A model generated the notes under the pieces. The model worked only from the letters and a program-made list of their open reading frames with translations, searched no databases and was not told the origin of the DNA. Source: Bacillota bacterium (lineage in GTDB: Bacteria > Bacillota > Clostridia > UBA1381 > UMGS1253). Taken from it: 33,366 nt of DNA. This document shows, one piece after another, positions 1-7,866 of the stretch; position 1 is the stretch's first letter, and the number at the start of each line of letters is the position of its first letter. The stretch covers positions 1 to 33,366 of the forward strand of contig JAKJBW010000002.1 of the NCBI GenBank assembly GCA_022706785.1, in the 5' to 3' direction. The position numbers and the translations under genes are program-made.

Positions 1-499
1 CCCCGCCTGTCTTTACAAACGGCAGACAGTACTCACACAGTACAGACAGCCGTGCTACCGCGCGAGAAACTGCAAAAGAATACTGTTCACGGTATTTCAC
101 ATCGGCGGCCGCATCCTCCGCACGGGCGTGGATACACTGCGCATCGGCAAGCCCCAGCTCAGATACGCATATCTTCAGAAACGCCACACGCTTATTAAGG
201 GAATCAAGCAGGGTAACATGCAAATCCGGGCGCAGAATCTTCACAGGCAGTCCCGGGAATCCGGCGCCGGTCCCCACATCGATCATGTTTGCGCCCTCCG
301 GGGGGCAAACAGCGTTCAAAACTGAAGCGCTGTCGAAAAAATGCTTAACACAGACGTCCGTCGGCTCTGTAATGGCAGTCAGATTCATGCGGCCGTTATA
401 ATCCATAAGCAACGCATAGTAGCGCATAAACTGCGAAAGCTGCGCATCGGTCACCGGCAGGCGCATTTTTTCAAAGCCGTTTTTCAGGAATTGTTTCAC
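1..499 (-). CDS. rsmG: 16S rRNA (guanine527-N7) methyltransferase RsmG, 3' end cut by window edge
   Basis: RsmG (GidB) uses S-adenosylmethionine to methylate N7 of G527 in 16S rRNA. Translating the minus strand from a GTG at 499 gives about 166 codons without a stop, running off the left edge. The SAM-binding loop DVGTGAGFPGLP is clear, followed by LLDSLNKRVAFL, both hallmarks of RsmG. The GTG start is preceded by GGAG with about 7 nt spacing. About two thirds of the usual ~240-residue protein is visible. rsmG near dnaA is common in bacteria, and here it is the last visible member of the minus-strand group pointing away from the origin. Identity is near certain; the C-terminus cannot be judged. 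Confidence 0.95.
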   Translation of the reverse strand, partial: MKQFLKNGFEKMRLPVTDAQLSQFMRYYALLMDYNGRMNLTAITEPTDVCVKHFFDSASVLNAVCPPEGANMIDVGTGAGFPGLPVKILRPDLHVTLLDSLNKRVAFLKICVSELGLADAQCIHARAEDAAADVKYREQYSFAVSRAVARLSVLCEYCLPFVKTGG

Positions 500-558
500 C
501 TTTATACTCCTTATTTCAGATAAACTCTGCAGCCGTATTCGCTTTTCGAAACCTGGCG

Positions 559-1413
559 TTATCGGCGCGATGCGCTTCTTTTGGCGGCTTGGACCGTATT
601 TTTCATCAGCATGGCACGTGTCATCACGCCCACGCCGCCCGGAACAGGCGTGATATAACCGGCCAGTTTTTCGGCTTCGGCAAAATTAACATCGCCCACC
701 AGCTTTCCGTCCGCTCTACGGTTCATACCCACATCTATAACAACAGCGCCTTCTTTTATCATATCGCCTGTCACAAATTCCGCCTTTCCTATCGCTACTA
801 CTAAAACGTCGGCGCGCCGTGCCACCTCTTTCAAATCTTTGGTTCTGGAATGACAAATGGTAACAGTGGCGCTTCTGTGCAAAAGCAGCATGGCTTGCGG
901 CTTACCAACAATATTGCTCCTGCCGATCACAACGCATTCTTTTCCCGTCACATCAATGCCGTAAGCATCCAAAAGCGCCATCACGCCGGCGGGGGTGCAT
1001 GGCAGAAAATCATAATCCCCGATCATGATCTTGCCTACGTTAACGGGGTGAAACGCATCCACATCCTTATTCGGATCGATCGCGTCAATAATCGCTTTTT
1101 CATCAAAATGCGCCGGAAGCGGAAGCTGCACAAGCAATCCTGATACTTCATCGTCCACGTTAAGCTTTTTTACAAGCGCAAGCAGCTCCTGCTGCGTTGT
1201 TTGCGCCGGCAGCGCATATTCCCAGGATTGTATGCCGACTTGCGCACAATCACGGATCTTTCCGTTGACATAGACCCTGCTTGCAGCATCATCTCCCACG
1301 ACTACCACCGCAAGAGACGGATGAATCCCGTTTGTCTTCAGCCCTTCGACCTGTGCTTTTAGTTCAGTCTTGATTTTCTCCGCAACCGCTTTTCCATCCA
1401 GTATTACTGCCAT
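559..1413 (-). CDS. folD: Bifunctional methylenetetrahydrofolate dehydrogenase / methenyltetrahydrofolate cyclohydrolase FolD
   Basis: FolD interconverts 5,10-methylene-THF, 5,10-methenyl-THF and 10-formyl-THF in cytosolic one-carbon metabolism. The protein is 284 residues, the usual length. The catalytic Tyr48 and Lys52 lie in the segment SRVYVNGK. GLLVQLPLP, the cofactor region VVIGRSNIVGKP and the C-terminal PGGVGVMTRAM are present; the last two residues differ from the common PGGVGPMTxAM. The ATG at 1413 was chosen over an in-frame upstream ATG at 1467 because GGAGG sits at the right distance before it and the product then starts MAVILDGK as in the family. It lies 62 bp downstream of the YycI-like gene and may share its transcript. 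Folate one-carbon chemistry could link functionally to the corrinoid block further right, but that is inference. Confidence 0.96.
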   Translation of the reverse strand: MAVILDGKAVAEKIKTELKAQVEGLKTNGIHPSLAVVVVGDDAASRVYVNGKIRDCAQVGIQSWEYALPAQTTQQELLALVKKLNVDDEVSGLLVQLPLPAHFDEKAIIDAIDPNKDVDAFHPVNVGKIMIGDYDFLPCTPAGVMALLDAYGIDVTGKECVVIGRSNIVGKPQAMLLLHRSATVTICHSRTKDLKEVARRADVLVVAIGKAEFVTGDMIKEGAVVIDVGMNRRADGKLVGDVNFAEAEKLAGYITPVPGGVGVMTRAMLMKNTVQAAKRSASRR

Positions 1414-1475
1414 TTGTTCTTTCCTCCGTTTTTGGATAGGGTTATATTTATTAAACTTTTTGCGCACATGGCGCG

Positions 1476-2315
1476 TTATTGCTGTCTTGCGTCATAGTAA
1501 TAGCTGCGTCCGTCATCGGTTGTGACCCGCCATGTTGGCACAGCCATTACGCTTTTATGAAAAGTATCCTTTTCGCCGGTAAGATAGCCAAGCGACAGCC
1601 CGGTTATAACGGCAGGCGTCCCTTTTGGCCGCAGCGGGTCGGATAAAAAATCAATCAGCACGCCGGTCACCAGCCTGGCCCGCTTGCTGCCGCCGTTAAA
1701 AACGGTTTTCTTCTCCTGGGGAACAAACCAGCTTCCCTCAAAGCTCAGAAGGCCGTTTGAAGACACAGCCGCCTTAAACGCAGCATCAAACACGATGCGG
1801 CGGTTCACCGTCTGTTCGGCTAACACCTGGTATGCGCGCTCATCGCCTGCTGTCACGCTGAACAATGCGTTTTTCATATCAAAGCCATAGTCCTCAAACC
1901 GCTGTTTAACCGTTTCCGCCGCATTCTGCTCGGTCAAATTGCTTAGGATTTCTTTAGGGTTTCCATTGATGTAAAAAATCATATCCCCGCTGACAGACAG
2001 CCGCTTACCGCTTTTTGTAAATATTTTGCCGGAAGACGACATCGTATACTGATTGCCCAACACCTTGTTTGCAAGTTCGCCTGTGTCGCCAAGCGCGTTT
2101 GATACTTCTAACGTGCTTATCTTGGGGATTTTGGCCGGTATCAGATTTTTATCTATAGTGACCGCGTTCTTTTGCAGGACCTCTATGGTTTGGGCGATGG
2201 TGTCTTCATCAATATAGGCGGTTTGCATATGGATATTGACTACATGGGCAACAAGGAACAGATTGATGCATAAAAACAAAACGATCAGCCAACTCTTAGC
2301 TTTTGACCATTCCAC
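1476..2315 (-). CDS. YycI-like membrane-anchored regulatory protein
   Basis: A 279-residue protein with one N-terminal membrane segment (about residues 9-26) after the start MEWSKAKSW, and a large extracytoplasmic part. The opening, the single anchor and the overall length resemble YycI, which with YycH modulates the WalK (YycG) sensor kinase controlling cell-wall metabolism in Bacillota. Start is GTG at 2315, preceded by AGGGGTG; the next Met is far inside. No walR, walK or yycH is visible; the neighbours are a DivIVA-type protein 101 bp upstream and folD downstream. The family match is by eye from the N-terminus and domain layout, so a YycI-like protein working with a distant kinase, or an unrelated single-pass protein of similar shape, are both possible. 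Confidence 0.7.
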   Translation of the reverse strand: MEWSKAKSWLIVLFLCINLFLVAHVVNIHMQTAYIDEDTIAQTIEVLQKNAVTIDKNLIPAKIPKISTLEVSNALGDTGELANKVLGNQYTMSSSGKIFTKSGKRLSVSGDMIFYINGNPKEILSNLTEQNAAETVKQRFEDYGFDMKNALFSVTAGDERAYQVLAEQTVNRRIVFDAAFKAAVSSNGLLSFEGSWFVPQEKKTVFNGGSKRARLVTGVLIDFLSDPLRPKGTPAVITGLSLGYLTGEKDTFHKSVMAVPTWRVTTDDGRSYYYDARQQ

Positions 2316-2416
2316 AAAATCACCCCTTTACAGCCCGCCCAAGCAACATCGCTCCAACCGCCAAAAGGCACATCCGTCCCGGCGCTTTTGGTTTGATACG
2401 GCAAAACGGGCGAAGG

Positions 2417-2890
2417 TCAAATCCCGGCTTTTGCTTGCCCATCCTGTGCCGGTGCAACAGGCTTTTCCGGCTGGCCCTGAAGGCCATCCTTTATTTTGTC
2501 CAGGCTTTCTGCGTAACCCGAAAGCGCGGCTCTGGCCCCTTCCCGGAGCTGGGCAAGCTTTTTGGTTTCTTCGGCAATGGTTTTACGCACATCCTCAAGC
2601 TGCGCCTCGACCTCCAGCCGTTTGCGTTCAGATTCCGCTTCTGCCGCTGCAATAATTGCCTCCGCCTGCCGCTTTGCCCGCAAAAGCGTATCCGAAATGA
2701 ATGCCCGTTCCCGTTCAAGCTCTTCCACTCTTGAAAACAGTTTAATGTTTTCTTGGGTCATTTCTTTATTCTTTTGATTAAGCGTTTCTATCTGAGCGGC
2801 AAAATCTGCGCTCAGTGATAAAATATATGCGTTGACATCCTTCTTTTTAAAGCCAAACAAAGCTGCCGAAAATTTTTTCTCATTCTCCAT
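2417..2890 (-). CDS. DivIVA-domain coiled-coil protein
   Basis: A 157-residue cytosolic protein. The N-terminus has the short FGFKKKDVNAYI segment (about residues 12-23) typical of DivIVA/GpsB-type proteins, where an FxxxxxxEV/DVNxYI stretch begins the membrane-curvature-sensing head. Residues 30-130 form a strongly charged heptad-rich coiled coil (Glu, Lys, Arg, Ala), and the tail is Gln/Pro-rich. DivIVA proteins recruit division or polar-growth factors to curved membrane. The ATG at 2890 follows a GAGGGGGG ribosome binding site. It is the first gene leftward from the origin, divergent from dnaA. It lacks the longer conserved N-terminus of canonical DivIVA, so a GpsB/SepIVA-like role is equally possible. 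Confidence 0.75.
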   Translation of the reverse strand: MENEKKFSAALFGFKKKDVNAYILSLSADFAAQIETLNQKNKEMTQENIKLFSRVEELERERAFISDTLLRAKRQAEAIIAAAEAESERKRLEVEAQLEDVRKTIAEETKKLAQLREGARAALSGYAESLDKIKDGLQGQPEKPVAPAQDGQAKAGI

Positions 2891-3039
2891 TAGAAATTCC
2901 CCCCCTCATCATTTCTATAAATGGATCTTGACACAGGTATTATTTCTACAAGGCATATGAAATTTCCTCTTTTTTATGGAATACAGGCATAAAGGGCATC
3001 CATACAAAAACTTTTCTTGTCATCCGGCACGATACTATA

Positions 3040-3075
3040 CCCAATCTTGCTAAAAGTTTTTTTAGCAAGATTGGG
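3040..3075. repeat. Perfect 16-bp inverted repeat in the origin upstream region
   Basis: CCCAATCTTGCTAAAA (3040-3055) pairs perfectly with TTTTAGCAAGATTGGG (3060-3075) around a 4-nt loop. There is no T-run after either arm, so it is a poor fit to an intrinsic terminator. It lies about 150 bp from the divIVA-type start and about 430 bp before dnaA. Confidence 0.85.
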
Positions 3076-3116
3076 CTTGCAATAATTTAATCATATTATT
3101 TCTTCTATAAATATGC

Positions 3117-3145
3117 TTGATTAAATTTTATTGTTTTGTTATAAT
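3117..3145 (+). promoter_or_regulatory. Candidate sigma-A promoter for dnaA
   Basis: TTGATT (3117-3122), a 17-nt spacer, then a perfect TATAAT (3140-3145). Transcription would begin near 3152, giving a leader of about 355 nt that contains the DnaA boxes, compatible with DnaA autoregulation. Confidence 0.7.
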
Positions 3146-3507
3146 AAATCCATGAAATTGTTGGGTTTTTATGTGCGTTGTTTCTAAGGTACAAGATATA
3201 GAAGTTTTTTTTAAGCAGTTTTTAAGCCATGTCGTATACCCACATATTTATCCACAAAGAAATAGCCGGGTAATTTATGTTGTTAACTGTGTTTTTTCTT
3301 TGAAAAATCAAGTTATGCACAGCTGTTTATAACTATGTGGATAACTGTAAAGTAAAGATGATATACACAATTTATTGATCGCGTATCTTTCAGACGATAA
3401 ATCGCGTTCATATGGCAGATAATATTTATTTGTCAATGTGCTGCGATGTGTTGGCAGTTGCGGTCTGCTTTTTATTTTTATAAACCCAAATCAGAGGAGT
3501 TATTATA

Positions 3508-4857
3508 ATGGAACTTACACAAACATGGGGAAAAGTGCTGGGCGCTATACGTCCCGAAGTATCTGACGTCGCTTATAATACATGGTTTTCGGACGTATGC
3601 CCTGTCAATCTTAATGAAAACACACTGGTGCTGTCCGTTTCAAACGATTTGATCTATTCTATGATTAACCGTTACATCTATTTAATCCAAAACGCCGTCA
3701 AATCGGTTTTGGGCAGCATGTACGATATTGAAATCATTGTGGACAGCCGAAACGCAGGCGCCCCTGCAAGCGCCGCGTCGTTTGTTGAGGATATCAATAA
3801 AGCAAACACACAGGATCATCAGGCTTCAATGTACATAAATCCAAAATATACCTTTGAAACTTTCGTGGTGGGTAATGCCAACCGTTTTGCGCATGCTGCC
3901 GCGGTAGCCGTAGCAGAAGCACCTTCACAGGCGTATAACCCTTTGTTTTTATACGGAGATTCCGGCCTTGGCAAAACCCATCTAATACAGGCGATCGCAA
4001 ATCATATACGCACCAATAATCCTAAATTAAAAGTCGTCTATATTTCCTCGGAAAAGTTCACAAACGAATTGATAAGAGCTATTTCAACCCGAAGCACAGC
4101 GCAATTCCGAAATAAATACAGAAGCGCCGACATTCTTTTGATAGACGATATTCAGTTCCTGGCCGGAAAGGAAATGGCACAGGAAGAATTCTTCCATACC
4201 TTCAATGATCTTCATGGTGCAAACAAACAAATTGTTCTGACCAGCGACCGTCTTCCCAGGGAAATCAATACGCTTGAGGGGCGCCTGAGAACACGCTTTG
4301 AATGGGGCCTGACGGGCGACATTCAGCCGCCGGATTACGAAACACGCATCGCTATTCTTCAGAAAAAGGCGCTCTCAGACAATGTCAGTATTCCCTATGA
4401 TGTTTACTGCTACATGGCGGAACGCATCAAATCAAACATACGCGAGCTGGAAGGCGCGCTTACACGTATTTGCTCGTATTCCAAAATCACAGGCAAGCCG
4501 CTTGATTTAAAGCTTACCGAAGAAGCGCTCAAAGATTTTATTTTAGAGGGCGGCGTTGTCAGGATCACGTCAAAGTCTATTAAAGAAACCGTATCCAAAT
4601 ATTACGGCGTGCCGATTGACGACATGACGGGAAAGAAAAAAACAAAAAGTATTGCCCACGCAAGGCAGGTTGCCATGTATCTTTGCCGTAACCTGACGGA
4701 TATGTCCCTGCCGCTTATCGGCAGAGAATTCGGAGGCCGCGATCATACGACCGTCATGCACGCAGTAGATAAAATTGAAACCGATATCAGAAAAGACACC
4801 GATATCGAAGCGGCAGTGGAAACTATGACAAAGGAATTGAAAACGCTGTTAAAGTAA
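3508..4857 (+). CDS. dnaA: Chromosomal replication initiator DnaA
   Basis: DnaA binds 9-bp boxes at oriC, forms an ATP-dependent filament and opens the duplex. The 449-residue product has all four domains: the N-terminal helicase-loader/oligomerisation domain (about 1-80), a short linker (about 80-110), the AAA+ core with Walker A GDSGLGKT (150-157) and Walker B LLIDDIQF (210-217), and the C-terminal box-binding domain with the signature GREFGGRDHTTVMHAV. The ATG at 3508 is preceded by GAGGAG. It is flanked by DnaA boxes on both sides and followed by dnaN, the classic origin order. No missing key residues were noticed. Confidence 0.99.
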   Translation: MELTQTWGKVLGAIRPEVSDVAYNTWFSDVCPVNLNENTLVLSVSNDLIYSMINRYIYLIQNAVKSVLGSMYDIEIIVDSRNAGAPASAASFVEDINKANTQDHQASMYINPKYTFETFVVGNANRFAHAAAVAVAEAPSQAYNPLFLYGDSGLGKTHLIQAIANHIRTNNPKLKVVYISSEKFTNELIRAISTRSTAQFRNKYRSADILLIDDIQFLAGKEMAQEEFFHTFNDLHGANKQIVLTSDRLPREINTLEGRLRTRFEWGLTGDIQPPDYETRIAILQKKALSDNVSIPYDVYCYMAERIKSNIRELEGALTRICSYSKITGKPLDLKLTEEALKDFILEGGVVRITSKSIKETVSKYYGVPIDDMTGKKKTKSIAHARQVAMYLCRNLTDMSLPLIGREFGGRDHTTVMHAVDKIETDIRKDTDIEAAVETMTKELKTLLK

Positions 4858-5082
4858 AACAATATACACAAATCCCATGTGGACATGTTGACAGCCGTAT
4901 GTGCACCAATGTGGGCATGTGGAATCGGTGGATAAATTATCCCTTGCTTCAACAGCTTCATCCACATCATTTAAGCCTTGCAAATACACAGCAAAGCACA
5001 CCTTTCCACATTTTCAACATCCCTACTAAAGCTACTACTATTATTTAATATATTATTTTATTGTCTTGGAGGAGTTTTGATC
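4858..5082. other. oriC: dnaA-dnaN intergenic origin segment with DnaA-trio/unwinding tract
   Basis: This 225-bp spacer holds imperfect DnaA boxes: ATATACACA (4862-4870), GGTGGATAA (4927-4935, minus), TCATCCACA (4958-4966) and CTTTCCACA (5002-5010). Just past the last one is a run of CTA triplets (about 5023-5040), the complement of the TAG/TAA trios described for the bacterial basal unwinding system, running into AT-only DNA (about 5041-5062). Box, trio and AT tract in this order match the Bacillus subtilis arrangement, so melting most likely starts here. The dnaN ribosome binding site (GGAGGAG) lies at the end. Confidence 0.82.
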
Positions 5083-6189
5083 ATGAAATTTTTATGCGAC
5101 AGACAAAGTATGCTGGAAGCTGTTAATATTGTTCAAAAAGCTGTCAGCTCAAAATCCACGCTTCCCATTTTGGAAGGAATTCTGATATCGGCCGGGGACG
5201 ATAAAATAGTGCTTACAGGCAACGATCTGGAATTGAGCATAGAGTACACGTTTAATGCGCAGATCATAAAGGCGGGCGGTGTTGTCGTCAATTCAAAAAT
5301 ATTTGGGGACATTGTCCGGAAGCTTCCGGATGCGCCTATGCACATTGAGGTATCGGACAACAATGTGATGAATATCAGATGTGCCGACGTTGACTTTGAT
5401 ATTATGGGCATGGCCTGCGCAGAGTTTCCGAAGGTCGCTGAGATACGCAGGGAATTTAATATAACCCTGAAGGACTCCGTACTCAAGAATATGATCCGCC
5501 AGACAATTTACGCCCTCGCCGTCACTGACACCAAGCCTATCCTCACAGGTTCACTTTTTGAAATAAACGATTCTGTGCTCACGGTAGTTTCGGTGGACGG
5601 ATATCGTGTGGCCATGAGGAATGAAGTGATCGAAAATACCGGTGAACATAAAAAAGTCGTTATTCCCGGCAAAACATTGGGTGAGCTTTTAAAAATCATA
5701 AAAGATGAAGGTCAGGCGGTTAAACTATATTTGTCCGATAAGCATGTGCTTTTTGAATTTGAAAATTATGTGGTGACAAGCCGGCTGATAGACGGCGAAT
5801 ATTTCAATTATGCCGGGGCGCTCCCAAAGGAACATAAGCTGGAGGTGGTTGCAAATGTCGGCGCATTTATCAACTCTATTGAAAGGGCGGCCCTGATCAT
5901 CAGCAGCGACACCGCCAAAAGCCCCTTAAGAATCAATATAGACGCCGGCAAAGCAACGCTGAAATGTTCATCCCAAATAGGCAAGGTATCGGATGTTATT
6001 CCTATAAAATCATCCGGCGATGCGCTTGATATCGGTTTTAACTACAAGTATCTTTTGGACGCTTTCCGCGCGTGTGATTGTGATGAAGTAAAAATGACGT
6101 TTAATTCGGCGCTGAGCCCCTGTGTCATTTGCCCCGTCGAAGGAAACGCATTTTTATACATGGTGCTGCCGGTAAGACTGCCGGCATAG
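5083..6189 (+). CDS. dnaN: DNA polymerase III beta sliding clamp
   Basis: DnaN forms the ring-shaped dimer that tethers the replicase to DNA and docks partners through its hydrophobic cleft. The product is 368 residues, the normal size for three tandem clamp domains. It begins MKFLCDRQSMLEAVNIVQKA and ends MVLPVRLPA; the C-terminal MVLPxR is the conserved cleft edge. An open reading frame reaches back to 4978, but those extra codons overlap the unwinding tract, and GGAGGAG before the ATG at 5083 fixes the start. It is followed 10 bp later by the S4-domain gene and is probably transcribed with it. Confidence 0.98.
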   Translation: MKFLCDRQSMLEAVNIVQKAVSSKSTLPILEGILISAGDDKIVLTGNDLELSIEYTFNAQIIKAGGVVVNSKIFGDIVRKLPDAPMHIEVSDNNVMNIRCADVDFDIMGMACAEFPKVAEIRREFNITLKDSVLKNMIRQTIYALAVTDTKPILTGSLFEINDSVLTVVSVDGYRVAMRNEVIENTGEHKKVVIPGKTLGELLKIIKDEGQAVKLYLSDKHVLFEFENYVVTSRLIDGEYFNYAGALPKEHKLEVVANVGAFINSIERAALIISSDTAKSPLRINIDAGKATLKCSSQIGKVSDVIPIKSSGDALDIGFNYKYLLDAFRACDCDEVKMTFNSALSPCVICPVEGNAFLYMVLPVRLPA

Positions 6190-6199
6190 GAGAGATAAA

Positions 6200-6430
6200 A
6201 TGCGTGCTATGACGATAAATCTGAAAACGGAATACATCAAACTGGATCAGTTATTAAAGTATGCCGGTATAGCGGGATCCGGCGCTGACGCTAAAGCAAT
6301 GATAGTGGAAAGTTTGGTGATGGTGAACGGACAATTATGCACTATGCGGGGGAAAAAGCTTTTTGAAAAAGACAGCATAGTTGTGGATACCGGAGATGAA
6401 AAAATACAGATATTGCTGGAGCGGTTATGA
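6200..6430 (+). CDS. yaaA: S4-domain RNA-binding protein YaaA (YlmH/RlbA type)
   Basis: A 76-residue basic cytosolic protein made almost entirely of one S4 RNA-binding fold: IKLDQLLKYAGIAGSGADAK (about 14-33), then a loop and MVNGQLCTMRGKKL. Proteins of this size between dnaN and recF are the YaaA family of Bacillota, thought to bind structured RNA; the exact target is not known. The ATG at 6200 follows AGGAGAG. Its stop overlaps the recF start (ATGA at 6427-6430), indicating translational coupling. Position and size support the family call strongly. Confidence 0.93.
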   Translation: MRAMTINLKTEYIKLDQLLKYAGIAGSGADAKAMIVESLVMVNGQLCTMRGKKLFEKDSIVVDTGDEKIQILLERL

Positions 6431-7527
6431 ATATTAAAAGTCTGCAGCTGACCAATTTTCGGAATTACCGCCAGCAGGCGCTGAATTTTATTGACGGGAC
6501 AAATATTATCTATGGCGCAAATGCGCAAGGGAAAACAAATTTACTGGAAGCTGTTTTTTTATTTTGCAGCGGCAGATCTCACCGCAGCGCAAATGACAGG
6601 GAATTGATGCTGGAAGGAAGCGATTTTGCCGTTGTAAAAGTGGATTTTAATAATGGCAGCCGTGATTTGAGCGGCGTTTTAAAGATCAGTGAAGGCAAAA
6701 GAAAAGATATCAGCATCAACGGCGTGAAAGTTGGCAAGGTCAGCCACATTGCCAATTACATCAATGCCGTAATGTTTGCGCCGCAGGATTTATCTATGGT
6801 AAAGGAAGGTCCGTCTGAGCGGCGGCGTTTTATGGATATGGCGATCAGCCAGATAAAACCGGCGTATATCTCCTGCCTTTCCGACTATACAAAAGCGCTC
6901 ACCCAGAGAAATAATTTATTAAAAGATCGGCGTATGCTGTCTGCCAATACGGCTGTTATGCAGGTTTGGGAGGAAAAAATCGCCGAGCTTTCCGCCAGAA
7001 TCACTGTCTACCGTCACAGCTTCTGTGATTTGCTCTTTGCGGCCGCTGCCGATATTCATTACGATATTTCGGGCGAAAACCTCAGATGCCGCTATGCGGC
7101 AAACTCAGGTGATCACGCCGAAAATGCAGCGGATATACGATGCTGTCTGTTGAAAAAGCTGGACGAAAACCGCAGGCGGGATATTGAGACAGGCGTAACA
7201 AGCGTTGGCGCGCACCGAGACGATATAGAATTTACGGTCGATTCGCGCGACGTGCGCCGGTTCGGCTCACAAGGTCAGCAAAGAAGCGTTGTGCTGAGCT
7301 TAAAGCTTGCCCAGACAGAAATTATTAAAACATTAAAAAATTCTTATCCGGTCATTTTGTTAGACGACATTATGAGCGAGCTTGACAGCACCAGACGGTC
7401 TTATCTGGCGGGTCGGATTAAGGATAAACAGGTAATCATCACCTGTACGGATAAGCAGGCGGCATGCGCGTGCGGACAGGTTAAATATTTTTTTGTGCAA
7501 AACGGCGCCGCAAGGGAGGAAAGCTAG
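6427..7527 (+). CDS. recF: DNA replication and repair protein RecF
   Basis: RecF is an SMC-like ATPase that with RecO and RecR loads RecA at gapped DNA. The 366-residue product has Walker A GANAQGKTN (30-38), the ABC-type signature around FGSQGQQRSVVLSLKLAQ, and Walker B VILLDDIMSELD. Length and motif order match the family. The start ATG overlaps the yaaA stop by four bases. The remB start follows the recF stop by 4 bp, so yaaA-recF-remB-gyrB reads as one tight transcription unit. Confidence 0.98.
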   Translation: MNIKSLQLTNFRNYRQQALNFIDGTNIIYGANAQGKTNLLEAVFLFCSGRSHRSANDRELMLEGSDFAVVKVDFNNGSRDLSGVLKISEGKRKDISINGVKVGKVSHIANYINAVMFAPQDLSMVKEGPSERRRFMDMAISQIKPAYISCLSDYTKALTQRNNLLKDRRMLSANTAVMQVWEEKIAELSARITVYRHSFCDLLFAAAADIHYDISGENLRCRYAANSGDHAENAADIRCCLLKKLDENRRRDIETGVTSVGAHRDDIEFTVDSRDVRRFGSQGQQRSVVLSLKLAQTEIIKTLKNSYPVILLDDIMSELDSTRRSYLAGRIKDKQVIITCTDKQAACACGQVKYFFVQNGAAREES

Positions 7528-7531
7528 AAAA

Positions 7532-7822
7532 ATGTATCTTCACTTGGGAATGGATGTTGTGATACCGCAGTCGGAGGTGGTGGGGATCCTGGATCTGGAA
7601 ACCACAAGTATTTCCAAAATCACCCGCCAGTTTTTAGATACGGCGCAAAAGCGCGGGCAGGTGATAAATGTGGGCGATGAGCTGCCCAAAAGCTATGTCA
7701 TAGCAACAAATAAAAGGGGATGCTTTTTGTATGTATCGCCTATTTCTGTCCAGACGCTTGCCAAACGGGCTGGAAAACCGTTTCAGATAGCGGACGGCAA
7801 GCTAATGCTTGATAATAATTAA
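7532..7822 (+). CDS. remB: Extracellular matrix regulator RemB (DUF370 family)
   Basis: A 96-residue protein starting MYLHLGMDVVIPQSEVVGIL, characteristic of the DUF370/RemB family usually found between recF and gyrB in Bacillota. RemA and RemB activate matrix (biofilm) genes in Bacillus subtilis; RemA is an oligomeric DNA-binding protein, and RemB is its less understood paralogue. A reading frame extends back to 7493 inside recF, but the GGGAGG before the ATG at 7532 and the conserved N-terminus set the start. The function in this organism is inferred from the family. Confidence 0.92.
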   Translation: MYLHLGMDVVIPQSEVVGILDLETTSISKITRQFLDTAQKRGQVINVGDELPKSYVIATNKRGCFLYVSPISVQTLAKRAGKPFQIADGKLMLDNN

Positions 7823-7866
7823 AACATATAAAAGACTTTATATTGCTTGGCAGGAGGGTTTAGGTC

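Larger units (their letters stand above)
2891..3507. other. oriC: Origin region upstream of dnaA with DnaA boxes
   Basis: This 617-bp non-coding AT-rich segment lies between the divergent divIVA-type gene and dnaA. It holds perfect TTATNCACA DnaA boxes at 3248-3256 (plus), 3313-3321 (plus, TTATGCACA) and 3336-3344 (minus, TGTGGATAA), and a one-mismatch ATATACACA at 3361-3369. A perfect palindrome sits at 3040-3075 and a promoter at 3117-3145. With the second cluster in 4858-5082 it makes a bipartite origin flanking dnaA, as in Bacillus subtilis. Gene orientation also flips here: leftward genes are on minus, rightward on plus. Box binding is inferred from sequence only. Confidence 0.88.

Noticed and set aside
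128..523. Two plus-strand open frames at the left edge
   Set aside because: They lie antisense to a clear RsmG coding sequence on minus and have no family features.
2891..3000. Minus-strand promoter for the DivIVA-type gene
   Set aside because: Several AT-rich hexamers occur, but none combined a good -35 and -10 at proper spacing.
4978..5082. Upstream in-frame extension of DnaN
   Set aside because: It overlaps the unwinding tract, and a good ribosome binding site selects the conserved start at 5083.
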